64,000 nucleotides of DNA from contig JBFWPN010000003.1 of NCBI GenBank assembly GCA_050249955.1, positions 523,709-587,708 of the forward strand. The letters are read 5' to 3'. Of this stretch, positions 46,310-54,755 are shown in pieces (the first letter of the stretch is position 1; each line of letters begins with the position of its first letter). The position numbers and the translations under genes were made by a program. The DNA is from CAVVIG01 sp050249955 (GTDB lineage: Bacteria; Acidobacteriota; Vicinamibacteria; Vicinamibacterales; CAVVIG01). Under the pieces are notes generated by a model that had not been told where the DNA came from, searched no databases, and saw only the letters and a program-made list of their open reading frames with translations.

Positions 46310-47062
46310 CTAGGTTCGTGGATTGGCTGGTCCTTCCCCTGGATGGAAGGAGATGGACTGCCCCACTCGGATTCGCCCCCGCCTCAGCACCGTGGCGTAG
46401 ACCCCGGCGCGGTTGTCCCGTGCGCGGACGATGGCCTTCAGCACGTCAGGCGTGGGCTGCGCCGATTCGGGTTCGAGGTTGACCATGGCACAGCGCTCGT
46501 CCCGGTTGGTGATGCCGATGGCGGGAGCGTCGCTGGCATCACCGAAGGTGAGGACGCCGCCCACCCACCCGTCTTCCTCGAACGGGTTCAGGTCGGCCGC
46601 CACGAGGATGTTCGGCCTGAAGCGGCGGACGTCGGCAGGCTGCGCGGCCAGCCTGCCGATCTCGAGGACCGTTGAGGACGTAATCAGCGAGACACTCGCC
46701 TCGTCGAAGATGCCGCGATTGAGGTGCACGATCTCGACCGGCGAGCCGCAGCGCCGGCTCACCTCCGCCGCCAGTTCCTCGCTGAACAGGTCGATCTCCG
46801 TGCCGTCGGGCAGGCGCACGTGCGTCGGAAGATCGCTGGTGACGGCATTCGCGCCACGCCTGGGCTCCCAGCGAATCAGCTCCGGCAGTCTCGACGCCGT
46901 GACCCAGGGGAAGCCACTTCGGTCGTCCAGTCGGCGGAAGGCAAGGCGGCGATCGCCGTCGAGGCCGTGCCAGCCCAGGTCGGCCGCGTCAACGCGTTCC
47001 CCTGCCATCGACTTCACGGGATACCGGAACAGCGCGCCGACGTCACCAACCTTTACGGGCAT
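46310..47062 (-). CDS. MOSC domain-containing protein
   Basis: This 250-residue protein has an N-terminal MOSC beta-barrel domain (LFRYPVKSMAGERVDAADLG, GDRRLAFRR) and a C-terminal MOSC domain. A conserved Cys in RDERCAMVNLEPESAQPTP corresponds to the molybdenum cofactor-handling Cys of the family. It probably carries or sulfurates a molybdenum cofactor, or reduces hydroxylated compounds like YiiM-type proteins. Assignment to a substrate is not possible from sequence. Confidence 0.86.
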   Translation of the reverse strand: MPVKVGDVGALFRYPVKSMAGERVDAADLGWHGLDGDRRLAFRRLDDRSGFPWVTASRLPELIRWEPRRGANAVTSDLPTHVRLPDGTEIDLFSEELAAEVSRRCGSPVEIVHLNRGIFDEASVSLITSSTVLEIGRLAAQPADVRRFRPNILVAADLNPFEEDGWVGGVLTFGDASDAPAIGITNRDERCAMVNLEPESAQPTPDVLKAIVRARDNRAGVYATVLRRGRIRVGQSISFHPGEGPANPRT

Positions 47063-47080
47063 GACACAGGGTGTGCGCGC

Positions 47081-47482
47081 CTATCGCGCGCCCATCGCAT
47101 CCTGGAACTTCGCGGTGTCCGTGTACTGCTGGAACCTCGTCACCTTTCCGTCCTTCACGTCCCAGACGTGACAGACCTGGGCATCGAGGCTCTTGCCCGT
47201 GGCCTTGTAGGTGCCGCTGTAGCGCGCCTCGACGACGACCGTGTCGCCTGCACCGTAGAACGTCTTCGGATGCACGGCGAAGCCGTCCCACTCCGTGGCG
47301 AGCTTCATGAAGAGATTGGTGAGGATCGCTTCCGGACCCACCCAGGCTTCGCCGCTGGGCTGGTAGGGATTGCCCTCGGCCTCGTGCCACCTGATGTCCG
47401 GGCTCATCCCGCCAAGCACCGCCGCAACGTCGCCCCGCGCGAAGGCGTCGTACAGCCCCTTCAAGATCTGTGTGTTGTCCAC
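47081..47482 (-). CDS. SnoaL/NTF2-like protein
   Basis: This 133-residue small alpha+beta protein has the NTF2-like cone fold (GLYDAFARGDVAAVLGGMSP, DIRWHEAEGNPY, VEARYSGTYKATGKSLDAQV). The GTG at 47482 follows a strong GAGGAGAG ribosome-binding site and was chosen over longer starts for that reason. Members are often ligand-binding or ketosteroid-isomerase-like enzymes. It follows the MOSC gene closely in the opposite sense of promoter order, and no functional link is evident. Confidence 0.82.
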   Translation of the reverse strand: MDNTQILKGLYDAFARGDVAAVLGGMSPDIRWHEAEGNPYQPSGEAWVGPEAILTNLFMKLATEWDGFAVHPKTFYGAGDTVVVEARYSGTYKATGKSLDAQVCHVWDVKDGKVTRFQQYTDTAKFQDAMGAR

Positions 47483-47600
47483 GCTCTCTCCTCGTGTGTG
47501 CTGCCCTGAACCGGCCGCGGCCACCCTGTCGTGGCGCTGGTGCGGTGCACCATATCACGGCAGAGATGTCGGCACACTCGGCGGGAACGCGGGGCCGCAG

Positions 47601-48005
47601 CTAGTCTGCGTCCAGACGACGCCGCATGTCGGAGTACGCCGCGTGGATCAGCGCCGTGAGGGCTGCATCGTCCACGCCCTGCCCAGGCTTGATGGTCACG
47701 TGCCGCATGAACTTGCCCGTGCCTGCGAGCAGACCGCTGGGGTCGGCGAGTTCGGCGCCGCGGTAAAACCCGACGTTGACGTGCGCGGTGAACGCATCGA
47801 CGTACGCGAACGCCGCCTGTCCCACGCATGCCGTCGGATGGTCGTCGTGCAGCAGCTCACGGACGTCGGGTCCGCAGTTGCGCATCACGTCGAACCAGCG
47901 CCGCGCCAGTGCCGCCAGTTCGTCCGGCTGCTCGCGCATCCAGGCGGTTATGCCTGGGTCGCGCCTGGCGGCGTCGGGGAAGAGGAACAGTCGATTCATG
48001 GCCAT
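47601..48005 (-). CDS. DUF1801 family protein
   Basis: This 134-residue protein resembles the DUF1801 family (FVDAFTAHVNVGFYRGAELA-like segment and VDDAALTALIHAAYSDMRRR). The family is of unknown function, although it is often listed with small iron or stress-related proteins. The ATG at 48005 is 1 base beyond the stop of the upstream GNAT gene, so the two are probably cotranslated. Confidence 0.75.
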   Translation of the reverse strand: MAMNRLFLFPDAARRDPGITAWMREQPDELAALARRWFDVMRNCGPDVRELLHDDHPTACVGQAAFAYVDAFTAHVNVGFYRGAELADPSGLLAGTGKFMRHVTIKPGQGVDDAALTALIHAAYSDMRRRLDAD

Positions 48006-48006
48006 G

Positions 48007-48516
48007 TCATGTCCGGGGCACGCCCCGGTCTGCAGGGACGGCGTCCACCGGCCGCTCGAAGCAGAGCGCGTCAGGCAGGAGCCCGTCCCGATAGTGGGGG
48101 ATCGGCGTGAAGCCGAATCGGCGGTACAGCGCCTGCGCCGCCAGGAGTTCAGGGGCGGTGTCGAGCCGAACCCGCGTGGCCCCGATCCGCCCCGCGTGCT
48201 CGAGCAGCGCGCGGAGCAGCGCCTCGCCAACGCCGCGTCGCCGTGCCGCAGCGCGCACGTACATCCGCTTCACCTCGGCGATGCCGGGCTCCCGTTCGAG
48301 CAGCCCCCCGCAGGCCAGCGGCAGGGCGCCGGCCCACGCCACCAGCAGCACGCCAGCAGGCGCCACGAACGGCTGCGGCAGCGCGGCCAGGTCGGCCTGC
48401 ATCGTTGGCCACCGGCCGGCCGTGTGCGGCAGCGCGGCATACTCAGTCATCAGCGTCCGGGCCGCCTCGAGGTGCGCGGCGGGCGCGTCTGCACCGACGA
48501 CCGCAATGGTCGTCAT
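48007..48516 (-). CDS. GNAT-family N-acetyltransferase
   Basis: This 169-residue acetyltransferase would use acetyl-CoA to modify a small molecule or a protein N-terminus. The acetyl-CoA pyrophosphate loop is RRRGVGEALLRALLEHAG, preceded by the strand EVKRMYVRAA and followed by RVRLDTAPELLAAQALYRRF, all typical for the family. The ATG at 48516 is preferred over one 10 codons upstream because a ribosome-binding AAGAG lies before it. Confidence 0.86.
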   Translation of the reverse strand: MTTIAVVGADAPAAHLEAARTLMTEYAALPHTAGRWPTMQADLAALPQPFVAPAGVLLVAWAGALPLACGGLLEREPGIAEVKRMYVRAAARRRGVGEALLRALLEHAGRIGATRVRLDTAPELLAAQALYRRFGFTPIPHYRDGLLPDALCFERPVDAVPADRGVPRT

Positions 48517-48631
48517 CTCTTGCCAATCCCTGTGTGCGGCGTCCATCTCTCGAGTCCGTTGGACATGTTCAGCGATGTGTCCGGCTGCCCGCGGAGGAAC
48601 CAGGCCTCCGGCCCGCTCGTATGGACCGGGT

Positions 48632-49057
48632 ATGCCCAGCGAGCTGACGACACCTCTCGATGAGGCCCCTGTTCCGGTCCGTGTGAAGCTGTCCTTCCTC
48701 TGGACGAGCGTGATGCTGTGCTACGTGTACGGCGACTACTTCGAACTGTACGTGCCCGGCAAGCTGGAGTCCATGCTGGGCGGCCGCATCGGCCCCCTCG
48801 GCGCGGTGACCCAGGAGAAGCTGCTCGGCACGGCGATCCTCATGGCCATCCCGAGCCTCATGGTGGTGTCCTCTGCCAGCCTCCCCGCCAGGGCCGCACG
48901 CCTCCTCAACATCATCGCCGGGCTGCTCTACTCCGCGATCATGGTGCTGGCCATCCAGGGGAGCTGGGCGTTCTACCGCTTCTTCGGCGTGCTGGAGATT
49001 GCGTTGACGCTGCTGGCCGTGTGGTGGGCGTGGCGCTGGCCGCGTAACCTGGCCTAG
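48632..49057 (+). CDS. DUF6326-like membrane protein
   Basis: This 141-residue protein has four predicted membrane helices. The first is followed by the conserved-looking YVYGDYFELYVPGKLESMLG. The remaining helices include AILMAIPSLMVVSSASLPAR and two at the C-terminus. The short reading frame and fold fit the DUF6326 family, whose function is unknown. Its stop overlaps the end of a decayed gene on the other strand. Confidence 0.75.
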   Translation: MPSELTTPLDEAPVPVRVKLSFLWTSVMLCYVYGDYFELYVPGKLESMLGGRIGPLGAVTQEKLLGTAILMAIPSLMVVSSASLPARAARLLNIIAGLLYSAIMVLAIQGSWAFYRFFGVLEIALTLLAVWWAWRWPRNLA

Positions 49058-49247
49058 GGCCGCGTGCTCTCCCGCGCCGTCTGTGCATCGGGTGCCGGTG
49101 CACGATGCGCCACTGCCCCAGGCCCCTGCGCAGGACCACGGTCGCGCGAAGGATCTGTTGCACCTGATCGCGTCCTCACGGGACGGCGGGACGGTCGCAC
49201 GCGGCTTGAACGAGGCCGATCATCACGAGCGTCAGGCACCGCGGCAT
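49054..49247 (-). pseudogene. Decayed lipoprotein / SnoaL-like gene
   Basis: On the minus strand a lipoprotein signal (MPRCLTLVMIGLVQAAC, with lipobox VQAAC) starts at 49247 but hits a stop 23 codons later. Downstream, after a frame break, a segment resembles the C-terminus of NTF2/DUF4440-like proteins (RATVVLRRGLGQWRIVHRH). A further shift gives a short tail ending in TAG at 49054. The middle of a normal gene is missing. I infer a remnant with both ends left. It is based on pattern alone. Confidence 0.35.
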
Positions 49248-49257
49248 GATGAACGGT

Positions 49258-50085
49258 TCAGACCCGCCGAGCCGTGAGCATGACGTCGGGGTCTGCAACC
49301 GTCAACTGCGTGGCCCTGACGCCGGACTTCGCAAAGGCAATCTTCACGCTCGGCACACCGGATGGGAAGAAGACGAGGCCACCGGTGTGGTACAGGTTCT
49401 GGCGACTCGCTGCTCCTGGCCGCTCGATCGTGAGCTGGTCACGCCCCTGCTGGTCGCGCCGGACGTCAACCGTGAAGTAGTCGCGCGGACCTGAGCTGTA
49501 AACGTACTTCCCCACCACGGCATCGCGGTCCGCCGTCGTGAGCGGCGACGTTGCCGGCGAGACGTCCGCGTCTCCGAGCGTTGCGAGGTACTCTGCAACG
49601 GGCGCCGCGTCCCGGCCGCCCTGCCGGGCATGCCACATCAGCGTGAGCCCATGAGGCCCCAGGTTCCGCTGCACGCCCGGACGCGCCGCGACGAACGCCT
49701 TCACCACGTCCAGCTGTCCCATCATCGCCGCCGAGAAGATGGTGGGACGCGCACCGTTGGCCAGCAGGAACTCGGCGATCGGCCTGTTGCCGACGTGGGA
49801 CGCGGCATCGATGCAGGTCTCCCAGTCGCCGAAGCCCCAGTCGATGGAGGCGCGCGCCAGGGCCGGCTGACGTTCGACCAGTCGCTGGACGCGTGTGAGG
49901 TCGCGGTGAGAGGCGCCAACGACCTCCTTCACCACCCCGGCGTCCTGCGCCGGGAACAGGTCAGTCATGGGAGCGGGATCGGGCGGCACTCCCTGGCCGA
50001 AGACCTGGCTGGCGCGTGAGCCGACCAGTACGGCCAGACCGGAACCAAGACGCACGAATGCACGACGCGACCACCGCTGTGACAT
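49258..50085 (-). CDS. Ankyrin-repeat-like protein with Tat signal
   Basis: This 275-residue protein begins with a twin-arginine signal (SQRWSRRAFVRLGSGLAVLV). It then carries two or three ankyrin-like repeats (DWETCIDAASHVGNRPIAEF, LLANGARPTIFSAAMMGQLD, VVKAFVAARPGVQRNLGPHG). A beta-rich C-terminal domain follows (YVYSSGPRDYFTVDVRRDQQ, GLVFFPSGVPSVKIAFAKSG). It would be exported folded. The role is unknown; binding to another protein through the repeats is a reasonable guess. Confidence 0.7.
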   Translation of the reverse strand: MSQRWSRRAFVRLGSGLAVLVGSRASQVFGQGVPPDPAPMTDLFPAQDAGVVKEVVGASHRDLTRVQRLVERQPALARASIDWGFGDWETCIDAASHVGNRPIAEFLLANGARPTIFSAAMMGQLDVVKAFVAARPGVQRNLGPHGLTLMWHARQGGRDAAPVAEYLATLGDADVSPATSPLTTADRDAVVGKYVYSSGPRDYFTVDVRRDQQGRDQLTIERPGAASRQNLYHTGGLVFFPSGVPSVKIAFAKSGVRATQLTVADPDVMLTARRV

Positions 50086-50174
50086 GAAAGACACCCTCCC
50101 GGCGGCACTTGTGGCACAGCCGCCGGCTGCCTGCAAGGCAGGACTGCACGAGGCGACAAGGTCTGTTGCGGCTA

Positions 50175-51062
50175 TCAGTTGCGGCTGGGCGTGAGGAGGT
50201 GTTCGCGGGCGGCGCGCTCGAACTCGCTCACGACTGCCGCCTCCACCCCGGCCATTCCATCGCTGAAGTGGAGTCGGTTCGCCTTCAGGTGCGCCATATC
50301 CCGGAGCCGGATGACATGCGTGATGAAGCGCAGCCCTTCGTCCTCGTGCTGCAACTGCCCGAGGAGCACATAGTCGGCGCCCACACCGTCAGCCACCGCC
50401 TTCAGGTTGCGGATGTTGCGGGGCTGGCGAAGCACCTCGGCGTTGCCGATGACGGCCAGGCGGCTCGGAGCCAGGTTGGCCAGGCTCGCGACGACACGGT
50501 CGGACATGGCCGCAACGGGCCGATCGAACTCGGCCACCCCGGTCTCGTTGTCGAACACGGAGACGGCAACCAGCACAGGCCCCGCGTCCCGTCGCGCGAA
50601 CACCAGGGCGACGACAGCAAGCAGCGCCAGCACTACCATCGCAGCAATCGCCGCCCGACGCCCATGGGCGGGCGGGGGCTCGCCGGCCTGAACCTGCGTC
50701 GGTGCGGGCGCAGGGTCCGCCTCGCGCGCGCGCGCCGAAGCCGCAGGTTCCGGGGTGACAGGTGCGATGAACGTGTATCCCCGCCTGGGCAGGGTCTGGA
50801 TGAAGCGCGGGTTGTCGCCACGGTCGCCGAGCGCCGTACGGATGTGCGACAGGCAGTAGGCAAGGCCGCGGTCGAAGTCGACATGCGTCTCATGCCCCCA
50901 GACGACGTCGCGCAGCGTCTCACGCGGCACAACTTCGCCTGCGCGTGCGAGGAGAACGGCCAGTACGCGCGCGGGCTGGCGCTCGAGGGGCACCGGCCTC
51001 CCATGCCTCAGCAGTTGACTGCTCTCATCGTCGAACTGGAAGGTGCCGAAACGGTATGTCAT
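50175..51062 (-). CDS. CadC-type transcriptional regulator, membrane-anchored
   Basis: This 295-residue protein has an N-terminal OmpR-type winged helix (LLRHGRPVPLERQPARVLAV, ETLRDVVWGHETHVDFDRGL, IRTALGDRGDNPRFIQTLPR). A single membrane helix (IAAMVVLALLAVVALVFA) follows, then a periplasmic domain resembling the sensory domain of ToxR/CadC proteins. Such regulators bind DNA directly while tethered to the membrane. The stimulus is unknown. Confidence 0.85.
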   Translation of the reverse strand: MTYRFGTFQFDDESSQLLRHGRPVPLERQPARVLAVLLARAGEVVPRETLRDVVWGHETHVDFDRGLAYCLSHIRTALGDRGDNPRFIQTLPRRGYTFIAPVTPEPAASARAREADPAPAPTQVQAGEPPPAHGRRAAIAAMVVLALLAVVALVFARRDAGPVLVAVSVFDNETGVAEFDRPVAAMSDRVVASLANLAPSRLAVIGNAEVLRQPRNIRNLKAVADGVGADYVLLGQLQHEDEGLRFITHVIRLRDMAHLKANRLHFSDGMAGVEAAVVSEFERAAREHLLTPSRN

Positions 51063-51142
51063 GGGTGTCGCACCCGCCCCTCACGAAAGCCCCGGGCTCG
51101 TTGCGATCTGACGCACGAACCTGCCCTCACCTGCGAGGCCCG

Positions 51143-51712
51143 TCAGTCGTCCCCGTGCCGGACCTCGACGATGCAGTCGATGAGTTTGGCGAGGGATTCG
51201 TCAACTGGCTGCTGCGCTCCCGTGGCCAGCAGCGTGACGCCACGGTGCGACTTGATGCGTTCCAGCAGGTAGCCGGGTTCGATGCTGGCGAGTGGGTTGT
51301 CGCCCTCGCTGGTGTCGCTGCGCTTGCCGAAGAGCGCGTCGGCTTCGTCGAAGAAGAGGACTGCCCCGCTGGACGCCGCGGCCTCGAAGAGGCGGGCGAG
51401 GTTCTTCTCCGTCTCGCCGATGTACTGACTCACGACGCGGGAGAGGTCGACGCGGTACGCCTCGCGACCGAGTTCCTTCGCGAAGAGAGCCGCGGCCAGG
51501 GTCTTGTCGGTGCCGCTGGCTCCCGCGAACAGGAGGCAGGTGCCGCTCTCGCCTGCTGCCGACCCGCTCCGCGTGCTCCCGAGGCGGCGTACCGCCTCCC
51601 GCAGGCACGTGCGGCCGGACTCCGATAGCGTCAGCTCTTCCCACGTGGCAGCGACCTCGAGTCGATCGGCCATGGCCTGAAGACGTTCGCGCTTCTGGGG
51701 ATCTCGTGTCAT
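51143..51712 (-). CDS. Small AAA+ ATPase with altered P-loop
   Basis: This 189-residue AAA+ protein has Walker B (AVLFFDEADALFGKRSD) and a sensor-1 TGAQQP. The P-loop GASGTDKTLAAALFAKELG has D where GxxGxGKT requires G. A conserved segment follows, AYRVDLSRVVSQYIGETEKN, as in AAA proteins associated with phage-tail-like contractile injection systems. It ends after the small AAA lid. The D-for-G change may weaken ATP binding. No tail or baseplate genes are in the window. The ATG at 51712 is used because the conserved region begins soon after. Confidence 0.7.
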   Translation of the reverse strand: MTRDPQKRERLQAMADRLEVAATWEELTLSESGRTCLREAVRRLGSTRSGSAAGESGTCLLFAGASGTDKTLAAALFAKELGREAYRVDLSRVVSQYIGETEKNLARLFEAAASSGAVLFFDEADALFGKRSDTSEGDNPLASIEPGYLLERIKSHRGVTLLATGAQQPVDESLAKLIDCIVEVRHGDD

Positions 51713-51852
51713 GTCGGTGCCGTCGGCGCGGGATCGCGCCGATACCGTGTGGTGGATGCCTGCGGCTCCGCCGCGGCGGGCTATCATGGCGCCCGGCGCC
51801 CGGGGTTGCAAGCTCATGTGCGCTCGATTTGCGCGGATTCACCAGGCGCGCG

Positions 51853-52704
51853 TCATGCCTCCGCCATCACCCGGGCGGCCACGGCGTCCAGATGCTCACC
51901 AAGGTTCGCGTCCAGTTGCGACACGGCGTGCCCGATGTCCCAGGTGGATAACCAGACCGTCACGGTCCTGAAGCTGTTCTCCCAGCGCGGATGGTGGTTC
52001 GTCTCGTTGATGAAGGATGCGGCCACTCGCATGAACGCGAGCGCGGCGTCGAACGTCGGGAAGGTGTACACACGCGTCAATTCGGTTCGCGCCGTCGTGT
52101 GCTCGCCAGGCAGCGGACTGGTGACCAGCGCCCAGTCGGCGTGGGTGGCGAGCCATTGCTGGATCTCGTCTGCCGTCAGCGCGCGGCGCGGCACGTGGGA
52201 CGGCCGGCCTGAAGGCCGCTCGTTCGGAGGGTCACCCTGGCCATGTCGCCTGGACAGCCAGACGATGAAGTCGTGCGGCTCCGGCGTGATGCCATGACCT
52301 CGCAGCATCTTCATGACCTGCGCCCGGTGCCCGTGGGTGTGCAGGCACACCTGCATGAAGGCTTCGGCCACGGAGCAGGACGTGCCGGGAATCAACGGGT
52401 GCGCGACCTGACTCGCAACCTCGGCTTCTGACGCCGCCTCGAGCCATGCGCCCTCCTGCTGCAGAACCGCGCTGAAGGTCGCCGGAAGGGCCGCCGGTGC
52501 ACGGTCCGCCTGCACCTCGCGCTTGATGTCGAAGGGCACCCCGCAGATGAGGGCCGCCCAGAACCGGTTCGCGACGAGGATGTGATTGAGGAGGGCCCTG
52601 ATCTCAGGGTCGTCAGTGGCGGCGGCGTTGGCCAGCACCTGCCGGAGGAGCGCGTCGGTGGCGTCTCCCTTGTGAGCGATGAGCGTCCTGAGAAGCGTCA
52701 GCAT
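51853..52704 (-). CDS. DinB domain fused to pterin-4a-carbinolamine dehydratase-like domain
   Basis: This 283-residue fusion has residues about 1-160 as a DinB/YfiT four-helix domain (LLNHILVANRFWAALICGVP, VCLHTHGHRAQVMKML with metal-type His). A short linker follows. Residues about 180-283 are pterin-4a-carbinolamine dehydratase-like (LTADEIQQWLATHADWALVT, FMRVAASFINETNHHPRWEN, TVWLSTWDIGHAVSQLDANL). The His pair in NHHPRW matches the dehydratase active site. The two functions are normally encoded separately. The ATG at 52704 gives the DinB N-terminus. Confidence 0.75.
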   Translation of the reverse strand: MLTLLRTLIAHKGDATDALLRQVLANAAATDDPEIRALLNHILVANRFWAALICGVPFDIKREVQADRAPAALPATFSAVLQQEGAWLEAASEAEVASQVAHPLIPGTSCSVAEAFMQVCLHTHGHRAQVMKMLRGHGITPEPHDFIVWLSRRHGQGDPPNERPSGRPSHVPRRALTADEIQQWLATHADWALVTSPLPGEHTTARTELTRVYTFPTFDAALAFMRVAASFINETNHHPRWENSFRTVTVWLSTWDIGHAVSQLDANLGEHLDAVAARVMAEA

Positions 52705-52736
52705 GTCGGCATCCGGTCCCTGGCAGCGGTCACGAT

Positions 52737-53198
52737 TCAGTCGATGATGACCGCCATGCCGCGGCGCGTGAGATCGCGGAGGTGGTCGAGCATGGCGCGA
52801 ATCGTGTCTTCGGGATGGCCTTCCCATTCGTCCACAACGCCCACAATCCTGAGAGGGTCGCGCGTTCGGTAGGACCTGGTGGGGTTTCCGGGAAAGCGCT
52901 TGTTCGTGAGATTCGGATCATCCTCGAACGCGCCCACCGGCTCGACGATGTAGATGCGGCCCCGCCCCTCGGCACCGGCGAATGCCATGGCCAGCTCGGC
53001 TCCCCAGATGGCTGGCTCCATGAGGGCGGAGAAATAGATGTGGCGAAGCACGCGGCCATCTTCGTAATTGGAGGGGTAGTCAGCCGAGAGCTGGTCGCCC
53101 ACCGCGAGTTCGACCTTCGTGCCGTGATAGAACGGGCCTCGGACGAGGTGGCAGTTCGCGGTCGTGACAGGTTCCCACTGCTCGTCGCTCATATTCAT
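52737..53198 (-). CDS. arr: Rifampin ADP-ribosyltransferase Arr
   Basis: Arr inactivates rifampin by transferring ADP-ribose from NAD+ to its ansa chain. The 153-residue protein is nearly the standard length. It matches Arr through GPFYHGTKVELAVGDQL (catalytic His about 25), the Tyr in GRVLRHIYFSALMEPAIWGA, the acidic FEDDPNLTNKRFPGNPTRSY block, and the C-terminal EWEGHPEDT. Because this is an otherwise chromosomal, non-cassette location, it looks like an intrinsic resistance gene. It starts with ATG 53198 or 53192. Confidence 0.9.
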   Translation of the reverse strand: MNMSDEQWEPVTTANCHLVRGPFYHGTKVELAVGDQLSADYPSNYEDGRVLRHIYFSALMEPAIWGAELAMAFAGAEGRGRIYIVEPVGAFEDDPNLTNKRFPGNPTRSYRTRDPLRIVGVVDEWEGHPEDTIRAMLDHLRDLTRRGMAVIID

Positions 53199-53339
53199 GA
53201 CGTTCAACTGTAGCCCTGGATGCGCGCCCGCCGGTGCCGCACGCATCGCTCGTATGGCACAGCTGCCCCGCTGAGCGTTCGTCGACGCGCGGGCCCGGAC
53301 TCGTTGACTTCGCACGCAGCGGGCTGAAGAATCGGCGGG

Positions 53340-53807
53340 ATGCCCGATGACACCCGCGACTCCTCCCTGGACATCGTCTCCGCGCGGACTTTCGAGGCAC
53401 CGCGTGAAGCGGTGTTCGATGCCTTTTGCGACGCGGAGCAACTCGCGCACTGGTGGGGCCCGGCAGGCTTTCGCCACACGCTGCACGAGCGCGACCTGCG
53501 GCCTGGCGGCGCGTGGCGTTTCACGATGCACGGCCCCGATGGCACCGACTACCCCATGGTGCAGGAGTTCCTCGACGTCCAGCCTACCGAGCGCATCGTC
53601 TACCGCAACATCCATCCCACGCATGGGTTCACGATGACGATGACGTTGGTGCAGGTGGGCGAGCGTACGCAGCTCACCTGGCGGATGCGGTTCGAGAGCG
53701 ATGATGAAGCGCGAGCCGTGCGTCAGGCGGTGCTGCAGGGCAACGAGCAGAACTTCGATCGGCTGGCCGCGCACCTCGCGGCGTGGCCGGCGGACGCGCG
53801 ACGGTGA
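53340..53807 (+). CDS. SRPBCC / AHSA1-like domain protein
   Basis: This 155-residue single-domain protein has the START-like fold: FEAPREAVFDAFCDAEQLAH, WWGPAGF, GGAWRFTMHGPDGTDYPMVQ and TLVQVGERTQLTWRMRF. Such domains bind hydrophobic ligands, and AHSA1-type members often help stress responses. It is transcribed divergently from arr. The function is unknown. Confidence 0.87.
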   Translation: MPDDTRDSSLDIVSARTFEAPREAVFDAFCDAEQLAHWWGPAGFRHTLHERDLRPGGAWRFTMHGPDGTDYPMVQEFLDVQPTERIVYRNIHPTHGFTMTMTLVQVGERTQLTWRMRFESDDEARAVRQAVLQGNEQNFDRLAAHLAAWPADARR

Positions 53808-53816
53808 CGCACTTGC

Positions 53817-54674
53817 CTACCTGGCGGCTGCCCTGAGCCTGAGGGCCGTTGCATCGCCCTTCTTCGCCGGGTGCCGGAGCGCGTGGCGGATGAGCCACTT
53901 CACGCCGGCGGAGGCGTCGGTGAGCCACCGATCGCAGAGGGTGAAGACCGTGTCGGGGTGGTCCTTTGCGATGTCGCCCAGGTGGTTGGCCACGCTCCGG
54001 CGGACGTAGAGGTCCGGATCGTCCCGCAGCGCCTCGAGAATTGGGAACACCGGCTCGGGATTCTTCAGGAACGCGGGAATTCGCCGCGCCCACGGCAGGC
54101 GTGGACGGGTGCCCTCTGAGCAGAGCCGGCGCACGTGAGGGTCGGGGTCGGCGGTCCATGCACGCAGCTGCGACAGCGTGCGTGCCTGCTGGTGGATCAG
54201 GAACGGGCGGATGGAGAACTCGGCGCTGAAGCGCTTTGTCAGCTCGTACTGCGCGCGCATGGAGATGTCGAACGGGTCGCGGCCCGCGTTGCCGTCGTGG
54301 TCGAGGCCGTACTCGGCGACGAAGCACACGTGTGGCAGGTAGAAGAAGACCGCCAGCCCGAGGTCGTCCGTGCGGCTGAGGGGTGGAGTGAGCGAGGCCA
54401 GGAGGACCTCGATGGCCGCCTCGTAGGTGGTGGGCAGGCACTGGCGCATGGCGCGCGCCACGTGCTGGCCGCGGTCGAGGATGCCGAGCGGCTCCAGTCC
54501 GTCGAGCGCCGCATGGCGGAACGACGCCGTGTCGAACGACGGATGCACGCGCGCGATGTTGTGCGCCAGGCAGTCGACGGCATCGGTCCCGATCACGTGC
54601 TTGAGCGGGATTCCCTTCTGGATGGACTTCGGCGCGGCGGGCAGGCGCGATGCGTCGGCGGGGACAGGCGTCAT
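53817..54674 (-). CDS. DNA alkylation repair-like HEAT-repeat protein (AlkD-like)
   Basis: This 285-residue alpha-helical HEAT-repeat protein resembles AlkC/AlkD DNA glycosylases. Conserved segments include TVFTLCDRWLTDASAGVKWL, RHALRHPAKKGD, RSVANHLGDIAKDHPDTVFT, and WTADPDPHVRRLCSEGTRPR. It may remove alkylated bases such as 3-methyladenine. The N-terminal signature of AlkC (MxxxLxxLG) is not obvious, so the family is assigned by overall repeats. It is convergent with the SRPBCC gene. Confidence 0.8.
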   Translation of the reverse strand: MTPVPADASRLPAAPKSIQKGIPLKHVIGTDAVDCLAHNIARVHPSFDTASFRHAALDGLEPLGILDRGQHVARAMRQCLPTTYEAAIEVLLASLTPPLSRTDDLGLAVFFYLPHVCFVAEYGLDHDGNAGRDPFDISMRAQYELTKRFSAEFSIRPFLIHQQARTLSQLRAWTADPDPHVRRLCSEGTRPRLPWARRIPAFLKNPEPVFPILEALRDDPDLYVRRSVANHLGDIAKDHPDTVFTLCDRWLTDASAGVKWLIRHALRHPAKKGDATALRLRAAAR

Positions 54675-54755
54675 TGAAGAGTCAGGGCGCGCCTGGGAGA
54701 CCGGCCCCCGCGCTGGTTACGGTATGTCGGCTCCATTCGCAGCCTTGTACTCTCG

